Shown here one piece after another: positions 43,978 to 58,292 of a stretch of 64,000 nucleotides of DNA. A program made the position numbers and the translations under genes. Within the stretch, counting starts at the first letter, position 1, and each line of letters begins with the position of its first letter. Source of the stretch: Ureaplasma miroungigenitalium (GTDB lineage Bacteria; Bacillota_I; Bacilli_A; Mycoplasmatales; Mycoplasmoidaceae); NCBI RefSeq assembly GCF_025780085.1, contig NZ_JAOXHL010000003.1:36668-100667 (forward strand), in the 5' to 3' direction. A model generated the notes under the pieces. The model saw only the letters and a program-made list of their open reading frames with translations, was not told where the DNA came from and made no database searches.

Positions 43978-46839
43978 ATGAAATTCAAAAAAAAGAAAAT
44001 AATATTAACAACTTTATTAGCCGGAACGCTACTTGGAGCAAGTGCTGGATTATTAACAGCTTGCGGTTTTAATCTACCGAAAAAGGAACCTTCTAAACCT
44101 GAAGAAACACCTGATAAAAAGGAAGTTATTAAACCGGAATTTCCTTTAACTATGCAGGTTGAGTCAACTCTACAATATGACTATCAACAATTTAAAAATT
44201 GGAAAATACCAGTTAAGGTTGCATATCAGGATTATTTTGATTTATCACAAAGTTCCATTACTGCAATTCTTAAAATTGACCAAAAACAAATGGAGTGTCC
44301 CATGAACGATGATTTTATTAATGTTCCTTTTAGTTTTTTGAAAAAAAATACAAAATACGAAAATGTCAAAATTAGTTTTGTGGACAGTTCACACTCGCCT
44401 GTTGCAAAGGATATGAATGTTAACATTCAAACACCACAAATTAATTTATTCTTAAAATTTAATGCAACGAAAATTATTTTTGATGAACCGAGCAAACAAT
44501 GAAAACTAGCAGCAGAAATCAATTATCCTTTATTTAATAATTGATCAACGAAGTTCAAAGTTGAATTAGTTGATAAAACGGATCCGACGAAAAAAATAAT
44601 TTCATCGGAGATTTTTTGTGTAAAAAAACAATTATTATTTAACTTTGACGAAACCCTTTTGCAAAAAGATCACCAGTATATTTTAAATAATTTGTCTATT
44701 ATTGATCACGATCGTAACGAAGATACGGATTTCCTTTTTGAACAATCTTATTTATTGACAACAATCAATAATTCGCCAGACAAAACGATTGTGCAGGTGG
44801 AAGACGCTTTTTTAAATTATGACGAAGTTAAAAAACAAAGCACATTACAAGTACAGTTTGCCAACATGGCAGACAAATATTGTTATGTTGCATTAGAAAC
44901 TTTTGATTCTGAATCACAAAACAAAGGACGACAGCTAACAGAAGTTTTTAAAATTGATGAGAAAGGAAAAGCCATTGTTCCTTTTGACTATAATCCTAAA
45001 CTGGTGTATCAAATTAAGAATGTTGTTTTTTTAAATAATCCAGAAGAGATTAACGCCCCCGAAATAATTCAAAAAATCAATAAAGGTTATACAGTTGAAG
45101 ATGGTACAAATTTTAATAAAAATACGCCATTGAAATTGGTGCAAAAACCAATTAACTTTAATTTTACCAATTGGTCTAGTTTTAAAATGAATATTAATAA
45201 CAATATTGCCGTTCAAACTGAATTATTAACCGATCAAGAGTATGAATTTGCTTATGAACTTGTTTATTATAATAAGGAAAATCCAGGGGTTAAATTAAAA
45301 TCTAATATTTATGTTCCAACAGACAAAAATTTGAAGTTTATTTTAGATAAAACAAATCCACAAGAACATTATCAAGTATCAAAAGTTAATATTTATTTAA
45401 AAGGAAATTTAAACCACGTTTGAAAAACGATAGATATCGATTATTCTTTTAGTGTTGACAACAGTTTATTAAAAGAAGAACGAGCAACAGCCAATGTCGC
45501 TTATATTAAAAATGTACTTCACCATGATGCGCGTTCATCTATTAAATTCGTGCACGATAGAACCTTCCGAATTATATATCCAGATCAGTTTTATGAACTG
45601 TATCCACAAACCGGAGAAAAAAACTTTTTATTTAATCCAAGAAGCTTTGAAGCAGGTACTGGATGAGTTCTAGACAAGGATTTATCTGATCCAGAAGGTC
45701 TAACATACTACATCGCAACAAATCTACACGTAATAGCTCATCTGCGATATCCTTTGGTTATTACGAATAATACCAAGGTGTTAGCGAACCCAAACATTAA
45801 TGCGCGTTTTCTAGAGGAAGACGATGAAGGTTTTTTACGCGATTATTATAAAAACTATAACTTTAATTATTCAAATAAAGATCGGATTCCTTTTAGCGAA
45901 ATCTATAAAAATAAATTAGCTATTTATGAACCAACAAATGAATTAAATTGAAACGATATTCTTAAATTCCCTAATAACAACTTACCAATGAATATTTTTA
46001 AGAAATACGCTAATACATATATTCAAAAAGGTGGTCAAGTGGACCTAGCCTCAGAGATAGAAGAAAAAACGCCGATTAGTCCAATTATTGATTACGAAAT
46101 CCTAGACCCTTACATTTTTTCATATTCCTATAATAATTATTATGACAAACGTAATAAAGAAGACCAAATAATGCAAAAAACTGTGCCAAATGCAGGGGTG
46201 GATATGGCGATTGTCAAAGTTAAATTGAACCCCAAATTGCCAAAACCCAAAGCTTTTGCTGAATATGATCGCTTGCCAACACTATTTGCTAGTTTAAAAA
46301 CAGATGATGTAAATAATCATACGGAGAAAATTGGTTTATACGGATTTTCTAGAGTACCGGAAGGCGATCAGGTCGCAAGTTACATGGGTGAAACGAAACG
46401 ATACTACAATCCTGATCTATTTAAATGAAATGATCTTTTTGGCGAATTTAGAATTAAACCAGAAGATAGGGAATATGTGCATGGACCAAGTCGGCCAATT
46501 CATGTCCCTTACAATTTACATAATACTGAAGCAGAACGAGCTAATAAACAGGAATTAGTAGCAGCGATTGATGAAAACAACTATTATTTTTATGTTGATA
46601 AAAATCAAGCAAATTCCTACTTTCATCCAGGATCATCTGGTTCGATGGTGGTAAATGACAATAAAGAGGTTGTAGGAATTTTTTATGCTGCTGTGCAAAA
46701 TAAAAAGAACCCTTATTTCTTATGACAGAATATCGACTATGATAAATACTACTCACCTTTAGCTTATTATTTAAAACACCGAACTAATGAAAATTCATGG
46801 TTAAAACAAAACCTCGAAGCAATTAGAGCAGGAGAATAG
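43978..46839 (+). CDS. Lipoprotein serine protease, mycoplasma immunoglobulin protease (MIP/DUF31)-like
   Basis: A 953-residue lipoprotein: lipobox LLTAC with Cys29. Residues about 45-490 are beta-rich repeats (three or more Ig-like or similar segments). The C-terminal half has a trypsin-like catalytic set in order: His584 in ATNLHVIAH after GTGWVLD, Asp742 in GVDMAIVKV, Ser887 in PGSSGSMVV. This is the pattern of the DUF31 peptidases that include MIP, which cleaves antibody heavy chains held by MIB in other mycoplasmas. No MIB is recognised beside it. Ureaplasmas are known for IgA protease activity, so antibody is a likely substrate. uvrA follows after 2 bp. Confidence 0.75.
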
Positions 46840-46841
46840 AT

Positions 46842-49667
46842 ATGGATAAATTAATTATTAAAAATGCGTATGCTAACAATTTAAAAAATATCGATATTAC
46901 GTTACCTAAAAACCAGTTAATTGTAATTACTGGTGTTTCTGGTTCGGGTAAATCGTCCTTAGCCTTCGATACTATTTATACTGAAGGAAAACGGCGTTAT
47001 TTTGAATCTTTATCAAGTTATGCTCGACAGTTTTTAGGGGGCAATGAAAAAGCTGATGTGGAAAGTATTGATGGTCTTTCGCCAACAATTGCTGTTGATC
47101 AAAAAACAATTAGTCACAACCCACGTTCAACTGTAGGAACAAGTACAGAGATCTATGATTATTTAAGAGTTTTATATGCCCGTGCTGGACAAGTACATTG
47201 TTTAAATAATCACGGAATGATTTATGCACAAACCAAAAAAGAAATCATGGCTTACATTCAAGCCTTTCCAGTCGATACAAAAATTGAAGTGCTAGCACCC
47301 GTTGACCTACAACACTATCGTTCTCACAAAGAAGTTTTAAGTTATTTATTAGATGAAAACTTTGTGCGTGTTTATTTAGATAATCAATTAACTTTAGTTA
47401 AAGACATTGACGTGTTAGATTCTAAAATAAAAAACATTCATATTGTCATTGATAGAATTATTTTAGATAATGAAGACCCAACCAGAAACCGAATTAGCGA
47501 ATCAATAGACTTTGCTCTAAAAACAACGAACCAACGAGTTGTTATTAAAAATAATGATAACTATAAATTATTCTCAACCGTAGCTATTTGCACGATTTGT
47601 TCTTTTAGTATGGGTAAAATAGAACCTAATTTGTTCTCTTTTAACTCACCACATGGTGCTTGTGAAACATGTAAGGGACTAGGGTATAACTTTGTACCTG
47701 ATGAAAACAAAATGATTCCAGACCCCAATTTAAGTATTAACCAAGGGGGATTAGATTTCTTTAAAAATACAGTTAATACTACGAACATGGATTGACAGCG
47801 GTTTGCTTGTTTAATTAAACACTATAAAATTGACAAGAGTGTACCGATCAAAAATTTAAAACCACAAGAACGTAAATATTTATTGTATGGTTCGGATGAA
47901 CCAATTAATATTGACCTACTATCAGTTAATAAAAGAGCTCACACCAGTGTTGATTATGTTGAAGGTGTGCTGGAATTAATTAAACGTCGTTATGAGGAAA
48001 CTAATTCTGAACAAGCACGTGAACACTACAACAAATATATGAGTGAAAAAACGTGTAAACAATGTCATGGTAAAAAATTGTGTAAACAAGCCTTGAGCGT
48101 CAAAATTAATAACTTTGATATCATCGATTTTACTTATTTAAATGTTAACCAGGCTATCGATTTTTTCTTACAATGAGAATTAAACGATGAACAAAAACAA
48201 ATCGCTTTACCCCTGATTAAAGAAATTACTGACCGTTTAGGTTTTCTAAAAAATGTTGGTCTTGATTATTTAGATTTAGCGCGTAGTTCATCTAGTTTAT
48301 CGGGTGGTGAATCACAACGGATTCGCTTGGCCACTCAAATGGGTTCTAAATTAACAGGTATTTTGTATGTCTTAGACGAACCATCAATTGGTTTGCACCA
48401 AAAAGATAACGATAAATTGATCGACACATTAAAAGAAATGCGAGATCTGGGAAATACAGTTATCGTTGTAGAACATGACTTAGATACGATTAAAGCTGCT
48501 GATTATGTTGTTGATATGGGGCCAAAGGCCGGAGTGCATGGTGGTTATGTTATAGCGCAAGGAACAGTACAAGAAGTGCGCGACAATCCTAATTCAATAA
48601 CTGGTCAATATTTAAACCATACCCTTTCGATTCCTGTGCCAACTCAACGACGAGGCGGCAATGGTAGTAAAATAATTTTGAAAAAAGCCAGTTCAAATAA
48701 TTTAAAAGATGTTGATTTAACAATTCCGTTAGGTAAATTAATTGCTGTTACTGGTGTTTCAGGTTCTGGTAAATCAACATTAATTATGGAAACATTAGTT
48801 AAAGCATTGGAATATCATAACTTCAACCCTTTTGTTACACCCGGTAAATATAAGAGCTTAGTAGGGAATAAACATATTGATAAATTAGTCCTAGTTAACC
48901 AAGATCCTATTGGCCGAACAACACGTAGTAATCCAGCGACATATGTTGGTGTTTTTGATGACATTCGTACTGTTTTTGAAAACACCAAACTAGCAAAAGA
49001 AAAAGGGTTTTTAAAAGGTCGTTTTTCATTTAATGTTCCGGGAGGGCGTTGCGAAAAGTGCATGGGTGATGGAACAATTCGCATTGCTATGCACTTCTTA
49101 CCGGATGTTTATATTGAATGTGACGAATGTGATGGCCAACGTTATAATCAAGAAACTTTAGATGTGAAATTTAAGCAAAAATCAATTTATGATGTTTTAC
49201 AAATGAGTGTCGAAGAAGCATTAGAGTTCTTTATCAACTTCCCAATTATTCATCGGAAACTCCAATTATTAATGGATGTTGGTCTTGGATATATTAGTTT
49301 AGGAGCTAGCTCGACGAGTTTATCTGGTGGTGAAGCTCAGAGAATTAAATTAGCTAAATTCTTACAACGTAAACCAACAGGGAAAACCTTGTATGTTCTA
49401 GATGAACCAACGACAGGTCTGCACTTACATGATATAGCTCAATTAGTGAAAATCTTTAATAGGATTGTTGACAATAATGATACGATTATTGTAATTGAAC
49501 ATAATTTAGATTTAATTAAGGTCTGTGATCATATTATCGATATGGGACCAGATGGTGGTGATCAAGGGGGGACAATTGTGGCCACTGGGACACCTGAACA
49601 AATTGTTATGAATGCCCCTCATTCATATACGGCTCAATACTTAAAACCATATCTAGAAGGAAAATAA
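46842..49667 (+). CDS. uvrA: UvrABC excision repair protein UvrA
   Basis: A 941-residue damage-recognition ATPase with two ABC modules: Walker [15 protein letters not shown] at the N-terminus and [11 protein letters not shown] in the second half, signatures [14 protein letters not shown] and [14 protein letters not shown]. The zinc modules (CTIC ... CETCKG; CEKCMG ... CDECDG) are also present. It starts 2 bp after the protease gene, whose end carries the GGAGAA site. The linkage to a protease is probably transcriptional convenience. Confidence 0.97.
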
Positions 49668-49671
49668 TATA

Positions 49672-51324
49672 ATGACAAAAAAGAAAATTTGATTGATTAG
49701 CACAACAGCCATTGCTTGTGCAACTGGATTAGTTGCCCTGACAGCTAGTTGTAAAAATCCGCAAACACAAAGTCCTAATAATTCGACTAACCAAAACTCT
49801 GAGGCTATTAAAACACTCAAACTGGATGAAAAATCAATAGTGGATGACTTTATTAAGAAAATCAATGTTAAACGACCGATGAGTGATATTAAAACACAAC
49901 TCACTTACAACATTAATAAGATTAAAAATGAGCAAACAAGTAAAGACCCAAATTTTACGATAGATAATAAGAGTGTTTTTGAAATTAATCAAAGTGATAT
50001 TAGCACAACTGATTTTACTGCCATGATTAAACGTGTTGGTTTAGAAAATGCGATGACATTTTACACTGATGGCAAAGTTCTTAACCTTCCTAAGGAAGTC
50101 GATGTTAAAAAACCATCTTTCGTGCCTTTTAATTCGTTTATTTGTGACTATTATTTTGACTCTAGTTATGAAGACAGTGGTTTTCTAGACTATGATCAAC
50201 AAAACGGTCAAATTCGTTATTTCTCATTAGTGGAAGATCCAACGCATACGACAGCTGTTTATCAGGCTATCCCCTCTTTCTTGAAGGGCTTTAAGAAAAC
50301 CAGCGACCGCCTTTTTATTTTTGAAAAAGCACAATTTAACTGAATTGATGAACAAAAAGATACGGCGACTTATCATGTGGTTGTTAGAAACCAAACAAAT
50401 AACCAGTTATATGAAACTGATGCCATATTTAATCATTCAAAAGAAAATGACCAGATTGTTTATACACGTTTAGATTTAAAAACGACAGACGAGGGTAATT
50501 ATGTGCTTGAGAAGATTTATGATGCATCTAAACCAAACGACAATTTGTTATTACCTAAAAATATTGGTTTTAGCATTTATGGTCCAAAAACGCCAATTAA
50601 AGCAACAGCATCAATGACATTTAATGCTTTTGTAATTGCGGTAAGAAACCCATTGACAGGCGAAGTGGAATTGAAACGTAATTATACCTTTGGAAAAGTT
50701 TTAGTCGACCAAAAGGTTGCACAAACAAAGGATAAGGAAAACAAAAAAACACCTTTTTATTTCGATAAACCTTTAAACGAAATCGATTTATATGATTTAG
50801 ACCATATCTTCTTCCCTGTTTTATATACTAGTGAACCCTTAGAAGATTACGATATGCAGTATGTTGCTGAAAAAGATGCTAATGTGCCCGAACAATTTAA
50901 CTTCAAGGTAAGATATACCAATCGAAAAACGAAAGTGGTTGTAGAATCAGCTAATGCAATTAGCATTCGTTATGTGCAAGCGTATAATCCATCATTATTA
51001 ACGAGTGTTAGTGTAGAATGCGATTTAAAAGTGGATTCACAAGAATCTAAGGATTTTATTAACAAGTATAAAACACAAGATTTAAGTAAACTAACACCTG
51101 ATGAATTATTGAATGTTGTTAATCAGGCATTCAGCATTTATTACTATGATGTAGATTTAGAAAAATACAGCGTTAAAACGGTCGCTAAACTTTTAGCAAA
51201 CAATCAAGTGGAGTTAAGTTTCTATACGAGCTTTAAGCAAACGAAAGAAAATATGCAAACAGCAAACGAGCCAAATATTTTAATTGGAACACAAAAAATC
51301 AACTTATTTGAACACGCAAAATAA
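49672..51324 (+). CDS. Lipoprotein of unknown function
   Basis: A 550-residue lipoprotein with a lipobox LTASC (Cys27) followed by an Asn/Ser/Gln spacer. The rest is beta-rich with Tyr/Asp-containing segments (VPFNSFICDYYFDSSYED) and no catalytic motif that I recognise. It begins 4 bp after uvrA, so it belongs to the protease-uvrA operon. A binding protein helping the protease in trans is possible but unsupported. Confidence 0.78.
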
Positions 51325-51331
51325 TCTGGTT

Positions 51332-51359
51332 TTGTTAGTTCTTTAATGTATGTTATAAT
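51332..51359 (+). promoter_or_regulatory. Promoter of hpt-ftsH
   Basis: TTGTTA (51332-51337) and TATAAT (51354-51359), 16-bp spacer. Confidence 0.65.
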
Positions 51360-51407
51360 TAAAAGATTAATCAATACTTACTTGATCATTAAAATAGAGG
51401 TTATATT

Positions 51408-52004
51408 TTGAAACAAATAGTAGATAAAAGAATTAAAGAAGTTTTAATTACCGAAGAGGAAATTAATGCCCGCATCCACGATGCTGCAGAATGAATTAAT
51501 ACGAATTATGCAAACAAATCGCCGATTATGATTGGGATTTTAAAGGGTTGCATTCCTTTTCTTGGGAAGTTAATTACACATGTTAATGTGGATTTACGTT
51601 TAGATTTCATGGCTATTAGTAGTTTCCAAGGGAATATTGTTGCACAAACTGAACCTGAAATTATTACTGACCTGAAATTTAGTGTCCAAGGTGAAGACAT
51701 TATTCTAGTTGAAGATATTGTTGACACAGGACGAACAATTAAAAAAGTTATCAATTTATTGTTAGCACGTGGTGCTAATTCTGTTAAAGTGCTAACGTTA
51801 GTAGACAAAAAAGAGGGACGTAAAGTCGATTTAGTTGCAGATTTTGTGTGCTTTGATATCCCCCTTGTTTTCATTGTTGGTTTTGGATTAGACTACAAAG
51901 AGTTAATGCGAAACTTACCATACATTGGTATTTTAAAGGAAGAAGTATATTTACAAGACATCACAGAGCAAGCAAAAACAAACGAAGAAACGGGTGATAA
52001 TTAG
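51408..52004 (+). CDS. hpt: Hypoxanthine phosphoribosyltransferase
   Basis: A 198-residue purine-salvage enzyme that couples hypoxanthine or guanine with PRPP. PRPP loop VEDIVDTGRT, early IGILKGCIPF, and late VGFGLDYKELMRNLPYIG. I take the TTG at 51408 as start: AGAGG is 7 nt upstream and no ATG precedes the conserved region. hpt followed by ftsH is a common Gram-positive order. Confidence 0.94.
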
Positions 52005-54118
52005 TGAATACAAAACAAACTATTTGACAGAAAATACGCCATTTTTTTGCTAATGATAGCACGGATGATAAACCAGATTTATCACAACCTAAAAAACCTA
52101 ATTTATCAAGCGAAGACAAAAAACGAAATAAGCGAAAAATCATTATCATTGCGATTGTGATTACTTTATTAGTAGCTCTAGCGATTGGACTAATTGTTTA
52201 TTTCTCTTTACCTTCCAATGAGGTACCTTTATTTGTTAAAAGTGCCGTTTTAACAAATAATGGTGAATTAAAAATTTATGCTGACCCCTATGATTCGGGA
52301 CAAGCAACTATTTTAGCACGTGAGGGTTTAAATACCTTTTTCATCTTTAAACCTGAGTATTTAGCCAACCCACACACTAAAATATTTTTAGAAACACCAA
52401 TGACTTATCAAATCGCCTACCGTGATCCAACAAGCGGATATATTTTTGAATTCCGTGTAGCAATTGATAAAGAGAAAACTGATTACTTATTGGGTTCAAC
52501 TCATTTAAGTGAATTATTTGCTGGCCAAAACAATTGATTCCACCAATCATTACAACGTTTAGGTTATAGACCTCAAGGATTTGATGCACGGGTTATTATT
52601 TCGCCAATCATCTCAATCCTTTTAATGTTCATTTTCATTTACCTATTCTCACGTATGGCGCGTGCACAAAATGACGCAATCATGGGATCAAATAAACAAT
52701 CAGCAAAATTAACACGTTCAAATGTACGTTTCTATGACGTAGCTGGGATTGCTGAAGTTAAGAATGAGTTAATTGAAATTGTTGATTTCTTAAAAAATCC
52801 TAAAAAATATGTAGCTGCAGGGGCTCGGATTCCTAAGGGTGTTATGCTATATGGTCCTCCAGGAACAGGGAAAACTTTAATTGCTAAAGCTGTTGCAGGG
52901 GAAGCAAATGTACCTTTCTTCCAAACAACTGGTTCTTCTTTTGAAGATACTTTTGTTGGAGTGGGGGCACGTCGTGTACGTGAATTATTTGCAAAAGCTA
53001 AAAAAGTAGCTCCAGCCATCATTTTCATTGATGAAATTGATTCAGTAGCGAAAAAGCGTGGTAATTCATTAAATAATTTACAAGACCAAACAATTAACCA
53101 ATTACTATCTGAATTAGATGGTTTTGAAACATCAAGCGGAGTAATTGTTATGGCGGCTACAAACCGACTAGACACATTAGACGAAGCGATTTTAAGACCA
53201 GGTCGTTTTGACCGACACATTAGTGTTAACTTACCAGATTTAAACGAACGTCGTGATATTTTAAAAATTCATGCTAAAAATAAAAATATTTCGAAAAAGG
53301 TTGAATTATTAGAAGTTGCTAGAAGAACACCTGGTTTCTCAGGGGCTCAACTAGAAAACGTTTTAAATGAAGCAGCGTTATTAGCTGTCCGTGATAATTC
53401 ATTAACCATTAAAATGGCTCATTTAGATGAAGCTATTGACCGGGTTGTTGCTGGACCAGCTCGACCACATAAAGTGATTGAGGATTATGAAAAGAAACAA
53501 ATCGCTTACCATGAAGCAGGGCATGCTTTAGCAGGACTTTATGCACCAGGAACCGAAATTGTACAAAAGATTACAATTATTCCTCGGGGCCAAGCTTTAG
53601 GGTATACATTGCAAACACCAGAAAAAGCTGAAAGTGTTTTACAAACAAAACAACAATTATTAAATCATATGCGTGTAGCGTTAGCTGGGCGGGCTGCTGA
53701 GGAAATTATTTTTGGTTTAGATCAAATTACTACTGGGGCAGCTAATGACTTCTATAAAGTAGCACGTATTGCACGAGGAATTGTAGCCCAATTCGGGATG
53801 ACTGATTTCTCATTAGCTCAACTAGTACCAACCGAAGGTGTGGACAATCCTTACCGTAATACATATTCTGAACAAACAGCCTACAAGATTGATCAAGAAG
53901 TAGAAAAATTAGTTCAACAAGAATATAAAAACGCTAAACAAGTAATTATGGATCACCGTGATGAATTGGAATTAATGGTGGAAACACTATTAGAATTAGA
54001 AACAATCTTAAGACCACAAATTCAATATATTCATGAACATAAACAACTCCCTCCAGAAGTTTTAACTGCTCGTGAAGAACGTTTAAAAAATGCAACTAAT
54101 TTAAACGATAACGAATAA
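52004..54118 (+). CDS. ftsH: ATP-dependent zinc metalloprotease FtsH
   Basis: A 704-residue membrane protease. Start GTG at 52004 overlaps the last base of the hpt stop. Transmembrane helices lie at about 46-70 and 203-220. The AAA domain has Walker A GPPGTGKT (284-291), Walker B IIFIDEID, SRH RPGRFDRH, and the zinc site HEAGH is at 503-507. It removes misassembled membrane proteins and some regulators. Trp at TGA codons in the first 200 residues. Confidence 0.96.
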
Positions 54119-54131
54119 TTATCCATTTATG

Positions 54132-54165
54132 AAAAGAAGGCGTTACACACGTCTTCTTTTGTCTT
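54132..54165 (+). terminator. Terminator between ftsH and serS
   Basis: Stem AAAAGAAGGCG / CGTCTTCTTTT (one G-U) with loop TTACACA, then TTTTGTCTT. Confidence 0.7.
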
Positions 54166-54170
54166 ATAAT
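54165..54170 (+). promoter_or_regulatory. -10 element of serS
   Basis: TATAAT directly after the terminator, 24 bp before the serS ATG at 54195, with CAAGGAG as ribosome-binding site. This excludes the upstream in-frame ATG at 54129. Confidence 0.55.
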
Positions 54171-54194
54171 CAATATATTAAGCAAGGAGCATAT

Positions 54195-55451
<1,257 letters not shown>

Positions 55452-55454
55452 ATA

Positions 55455-55478
55455 AAACAACCTACGGGTTGTTTTTTT
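55455..55478 (+). terminator. Terminator of serS
   Basis: AAACAACC / GGTTGTTT stem with TACG loop and T-run. Confidence 0.85.
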
Positions 55479-55545
55479 ATTGCTATTATGGAATGAAAGT
55501 GTAATAAAGTTTAAAAAGGATTTTTAATCAAATCAAAGACAAACA

Positions 55546-55571
55546 AAAAAACAACCCGGAGGTTGTTTTTT
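55546..55571. terminator. Second hairpin terminator, mainly for the minus-strand lipoprotein
   Basis: AAAAAACAACC / GGTTGTTTTTT with CGGA loop, T-runs on both strands. Its stem matches the serS terminator (ACAACC...GGTTGT), so it may be a duplicated element. Confidence 0.8.
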
Positions 55572-55591
55572 CTTAACTAATGTGTAGATAA

Positions 55592-57229
55592 TTATTTTTT
55601 ATTTGCTTTTCAAGCAGCGTATTGGTCATAACCAAGGAAAACACCTGCTTGTGTATCTTTTTCGTTTTCTGGGTATAATCGGTCGATTGAACGGAAACGA
55701 CGAGATGTGAAAGCGAAGCTTGAGAAGATTGGATCATTCTTAGCATCGATTTGTTTACTTCAGTTGTTTTTGTTGATTAAACTATTTGGAGTAACAAAAG
55801 TCACGTAACCAGAACCGATTGTGTTAATGTTTAATTTATAGAAATCAGTTTCGTATGTATTTGTAATCCCCTTAATATGTGCTGTTTCAGGGAATGATGC
55901 TTTATCACCAATGACTTTGATGTTTTTTAATCAATCACCACAGATACGTTTTAAGTGTTCAATACTTGAAGCAATACCACGGTCTGATGTTGAAATTTCT
56001 AGTGTTGAGATGTAGTCGGGACGTAATCCTAATGAAATTGCTTGGTCTAGAACGTGGAATGAAGAAGCGTAGAAGTAAATATCTGTTTTATCTTTACGGT
56101 GACGTTTGTATGGGTCACGACCTTCTTTAAAGACTTTTTTACCATCTGCTGTAGTAGTTAAATCATCTTCAGTGAATAATGGTGTTGGGTTAGTGTAAAC
56201 TTTGAATTGTTCTTTTTTCTTTAAAGCTTCAAGTTCGTCCTTTGGCATACCGAATCATTCAGAGTATTTTTGTAATAATCAGTGCATTCCTGTTAAACCA
56301 TAACTAGCGCTTCAAGCTTCGTTTCCAGAGAAAACAATATTTTTTTCAGGATTGTCCTTAACGAAACGACGTAATGCTAAGTTTTCATTAGCAACTAATT
56401 GTTCTTGGTAAGTTTGACCGTTTGGTCCCTTGAATTTAGGATTAGCACTTACACCCCGGTCATTGTAAATGAAGACAACACGGTCGAATGATTTTTCGAA
56501 TGAATCAATTAAACCATTTAATGTTTTAACCTTTGTTTCAGCGGTTGTTGAACCATATACATTTGTTCCACCAATACTTCATTGATTATCGATTAGTTCT
56601 AAAATACTGTTGTTCATCGGGATAGGGAATTTCATTCCTAAACCTGGTTGTTTTTCATAATCAGGTGAAGAGAATAAGATTGGTAAATCAAGTGGTTGGT
56701 ACATGTAGATTTGGTTCATGTTATTAACGTCTAAAGTAGCAGCTCCAACACGTGAGAAGACACCAACGGTTGCATTATTTTCACGCATTTTCTTTCAGAA
56801 TGGTGAAGCAGCATACATACGAATATCATGCTTCATTGCAGCGATTTGCTTTTCTACTTCTAAGACAAACGTTGGTTCATGTTCACCTTTTTCAATTAAT
56901 GGCTTGAATGTTGAAGATTTACTTAAATCAATTGCTGAGTCTAAGTCTTTTGCAAAGTTACGGATTTGTTCAAACGGTGAGTTTCAATAAACAGTTCATA
57001 ATTTTTCTGTTGAAACGTGACCAGTAGAATAATCGGTTTGGTCACCGCTTAATTTTAAGATGTTATCAAGTCTTTCTAATTGTTCTTGCGTTAATTTGGC
57101 AGAGTCATTAGTTGTATTATCACTTTTAGGATTTTTACAACTTGTAGCTACGGCAGTAACAGAACCAACGATAGCTAAAAGACCTAAAGAAGAAAATAAT
57201 ATTTTTTTGTTAAGTTTAACTTTTTTCAT
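55592..57229 (-). CDS. Surface lipoprotein, paralogue of the gene at the right edge
   Basis: A 545-residue lipoprotein: lipobox VATSC (Cys31) after a strong hydrophobic core. The mature protein has mixed alpha/beta segments such as RVVFIYNDRGVS, FSGNEAWSASYGLTGMHW, and ASSFHVLDQAISLGLRPDYIS, which look like an enzyme or periplasmic-binding fold rather than a repeat protein. A second gene at 63283-64000 shares most of these blocks (WLLQKYSE.FGMPKDEL; SFHVLDQ). I do not recognise the family. AAGGAAAAAT precedes the ATG. Confidence 0.8.
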
Positions 57230-57330
57230 AGATTTTTCCTTTTTTTTAAAATGTTTTATTAAACCGCGTTTATTTTATCATGAAAAGAAAAAAATATGTT
57301 TGAAAGGGCACCCAGCAAAACAAGGAAAAT

Positions 57331-57360
57331 AAAAAAAGCAAGAGATATCTTGCTTTTTTT
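57331..57360. terminator. Terminator of the two-lipoprotein operon
   Basis: AAAAAAAGCAAGA / TCTTGCTTTTTTT, loop GATA. The stop codon of the minus-strand gene lies in its arm. Confidence 0.88.
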
Positions 57361-58279
57361 ATTTAACTTTAACAATGATAGGGTCTTTAAATTGGATAGT
57401 TCACTGGTTATAAATGTTTTCGTGGTGAGTATGTTGGAAAGAAATAGCTGTAATTCTAATTTCTTGTTTATTTGTCAAGTAAGCTAAATCATTAATTTTA
57501 AATTCCATTGAATTTAAGAATTGATCTTTACCCACTTCCACAATTTTTTCAGCTGATGTAGATGCACCAACACCGTCAATTCTTAATTGTACTTTGTTCA
57601 CATCAAATTTAGAAATTGCATATAAAACATCATTAATTTTTAAACTATTGAATTGACCAGTTGTTTTATCAATGAAAGCTTCATTATTATCAAAATTGAC
57701 AACTTGGATATCGCCTTTTTTGTTTTGCATTAAACGAATTTCATGGCTGTCTAATGGGTGACTATGGTCGTGCCCGAAATTGTTAGTATCGCTTAAAACT
57801 AATCAATCAAAACACATCAATTTGTTTTCGTCATTTTTTTGTAAAACAACGCCATTAATCACTTGGTTATCTATGCGTACAGATGTTGAATATGGAGCAC
57901 CTGGATCATTGAAACGAGGGTCTGCCATTAAGTTTAAAGCAGTTTTAGCTTCTTTATATTCAGCTTCTTTTAAATCTTTTGTCAATGAAGCCAGGTATGC
58001 TTCTATTTGTTGTTTTAGTGCTTGTTTAACTTGCTCATCACTAGCTTCGCTATATTGTTTTTTCAAAGCCTCGATTTCGCTATTGATTTGCGCGATTTCA
58101 GCTTCTGTTTTATTCATTTGTCCTTGCATTTGTTTAACTAGAGCTGATAAGCTTTTGTTGGCTTGGTTTAGAAAGTCATCGGTTTGTTTACAAGCAAAAG
58201 CTGCTAAGGGTAAAGTTAAAACAGGCAAAGCTGCTAGACCTAAATAAGTTAAAATTTTAGTTTTTGTTTTGAATTTCAT
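57359..58279 (-). CDS. Lipoprotein with coiled coil and His clusters
   Basis: A 306-residue lipoprotein with lipobox AAFAC (Cys30). Residues about 33-115 are a strongly charged coiled coil (Glu/Lys/Gln heptads). The C-terminal part holds His clusters HDHSHP..SHE (about residues 170-179) and QHTHHE (283-286), which could bind a metal ion. It is translated 13 bp after the 685-residue lipoprotein with a GGAGA site, so the two act together. Confidence 0.8.
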
Positions 58280-58292
58280 ATTGTCTCCTTTT

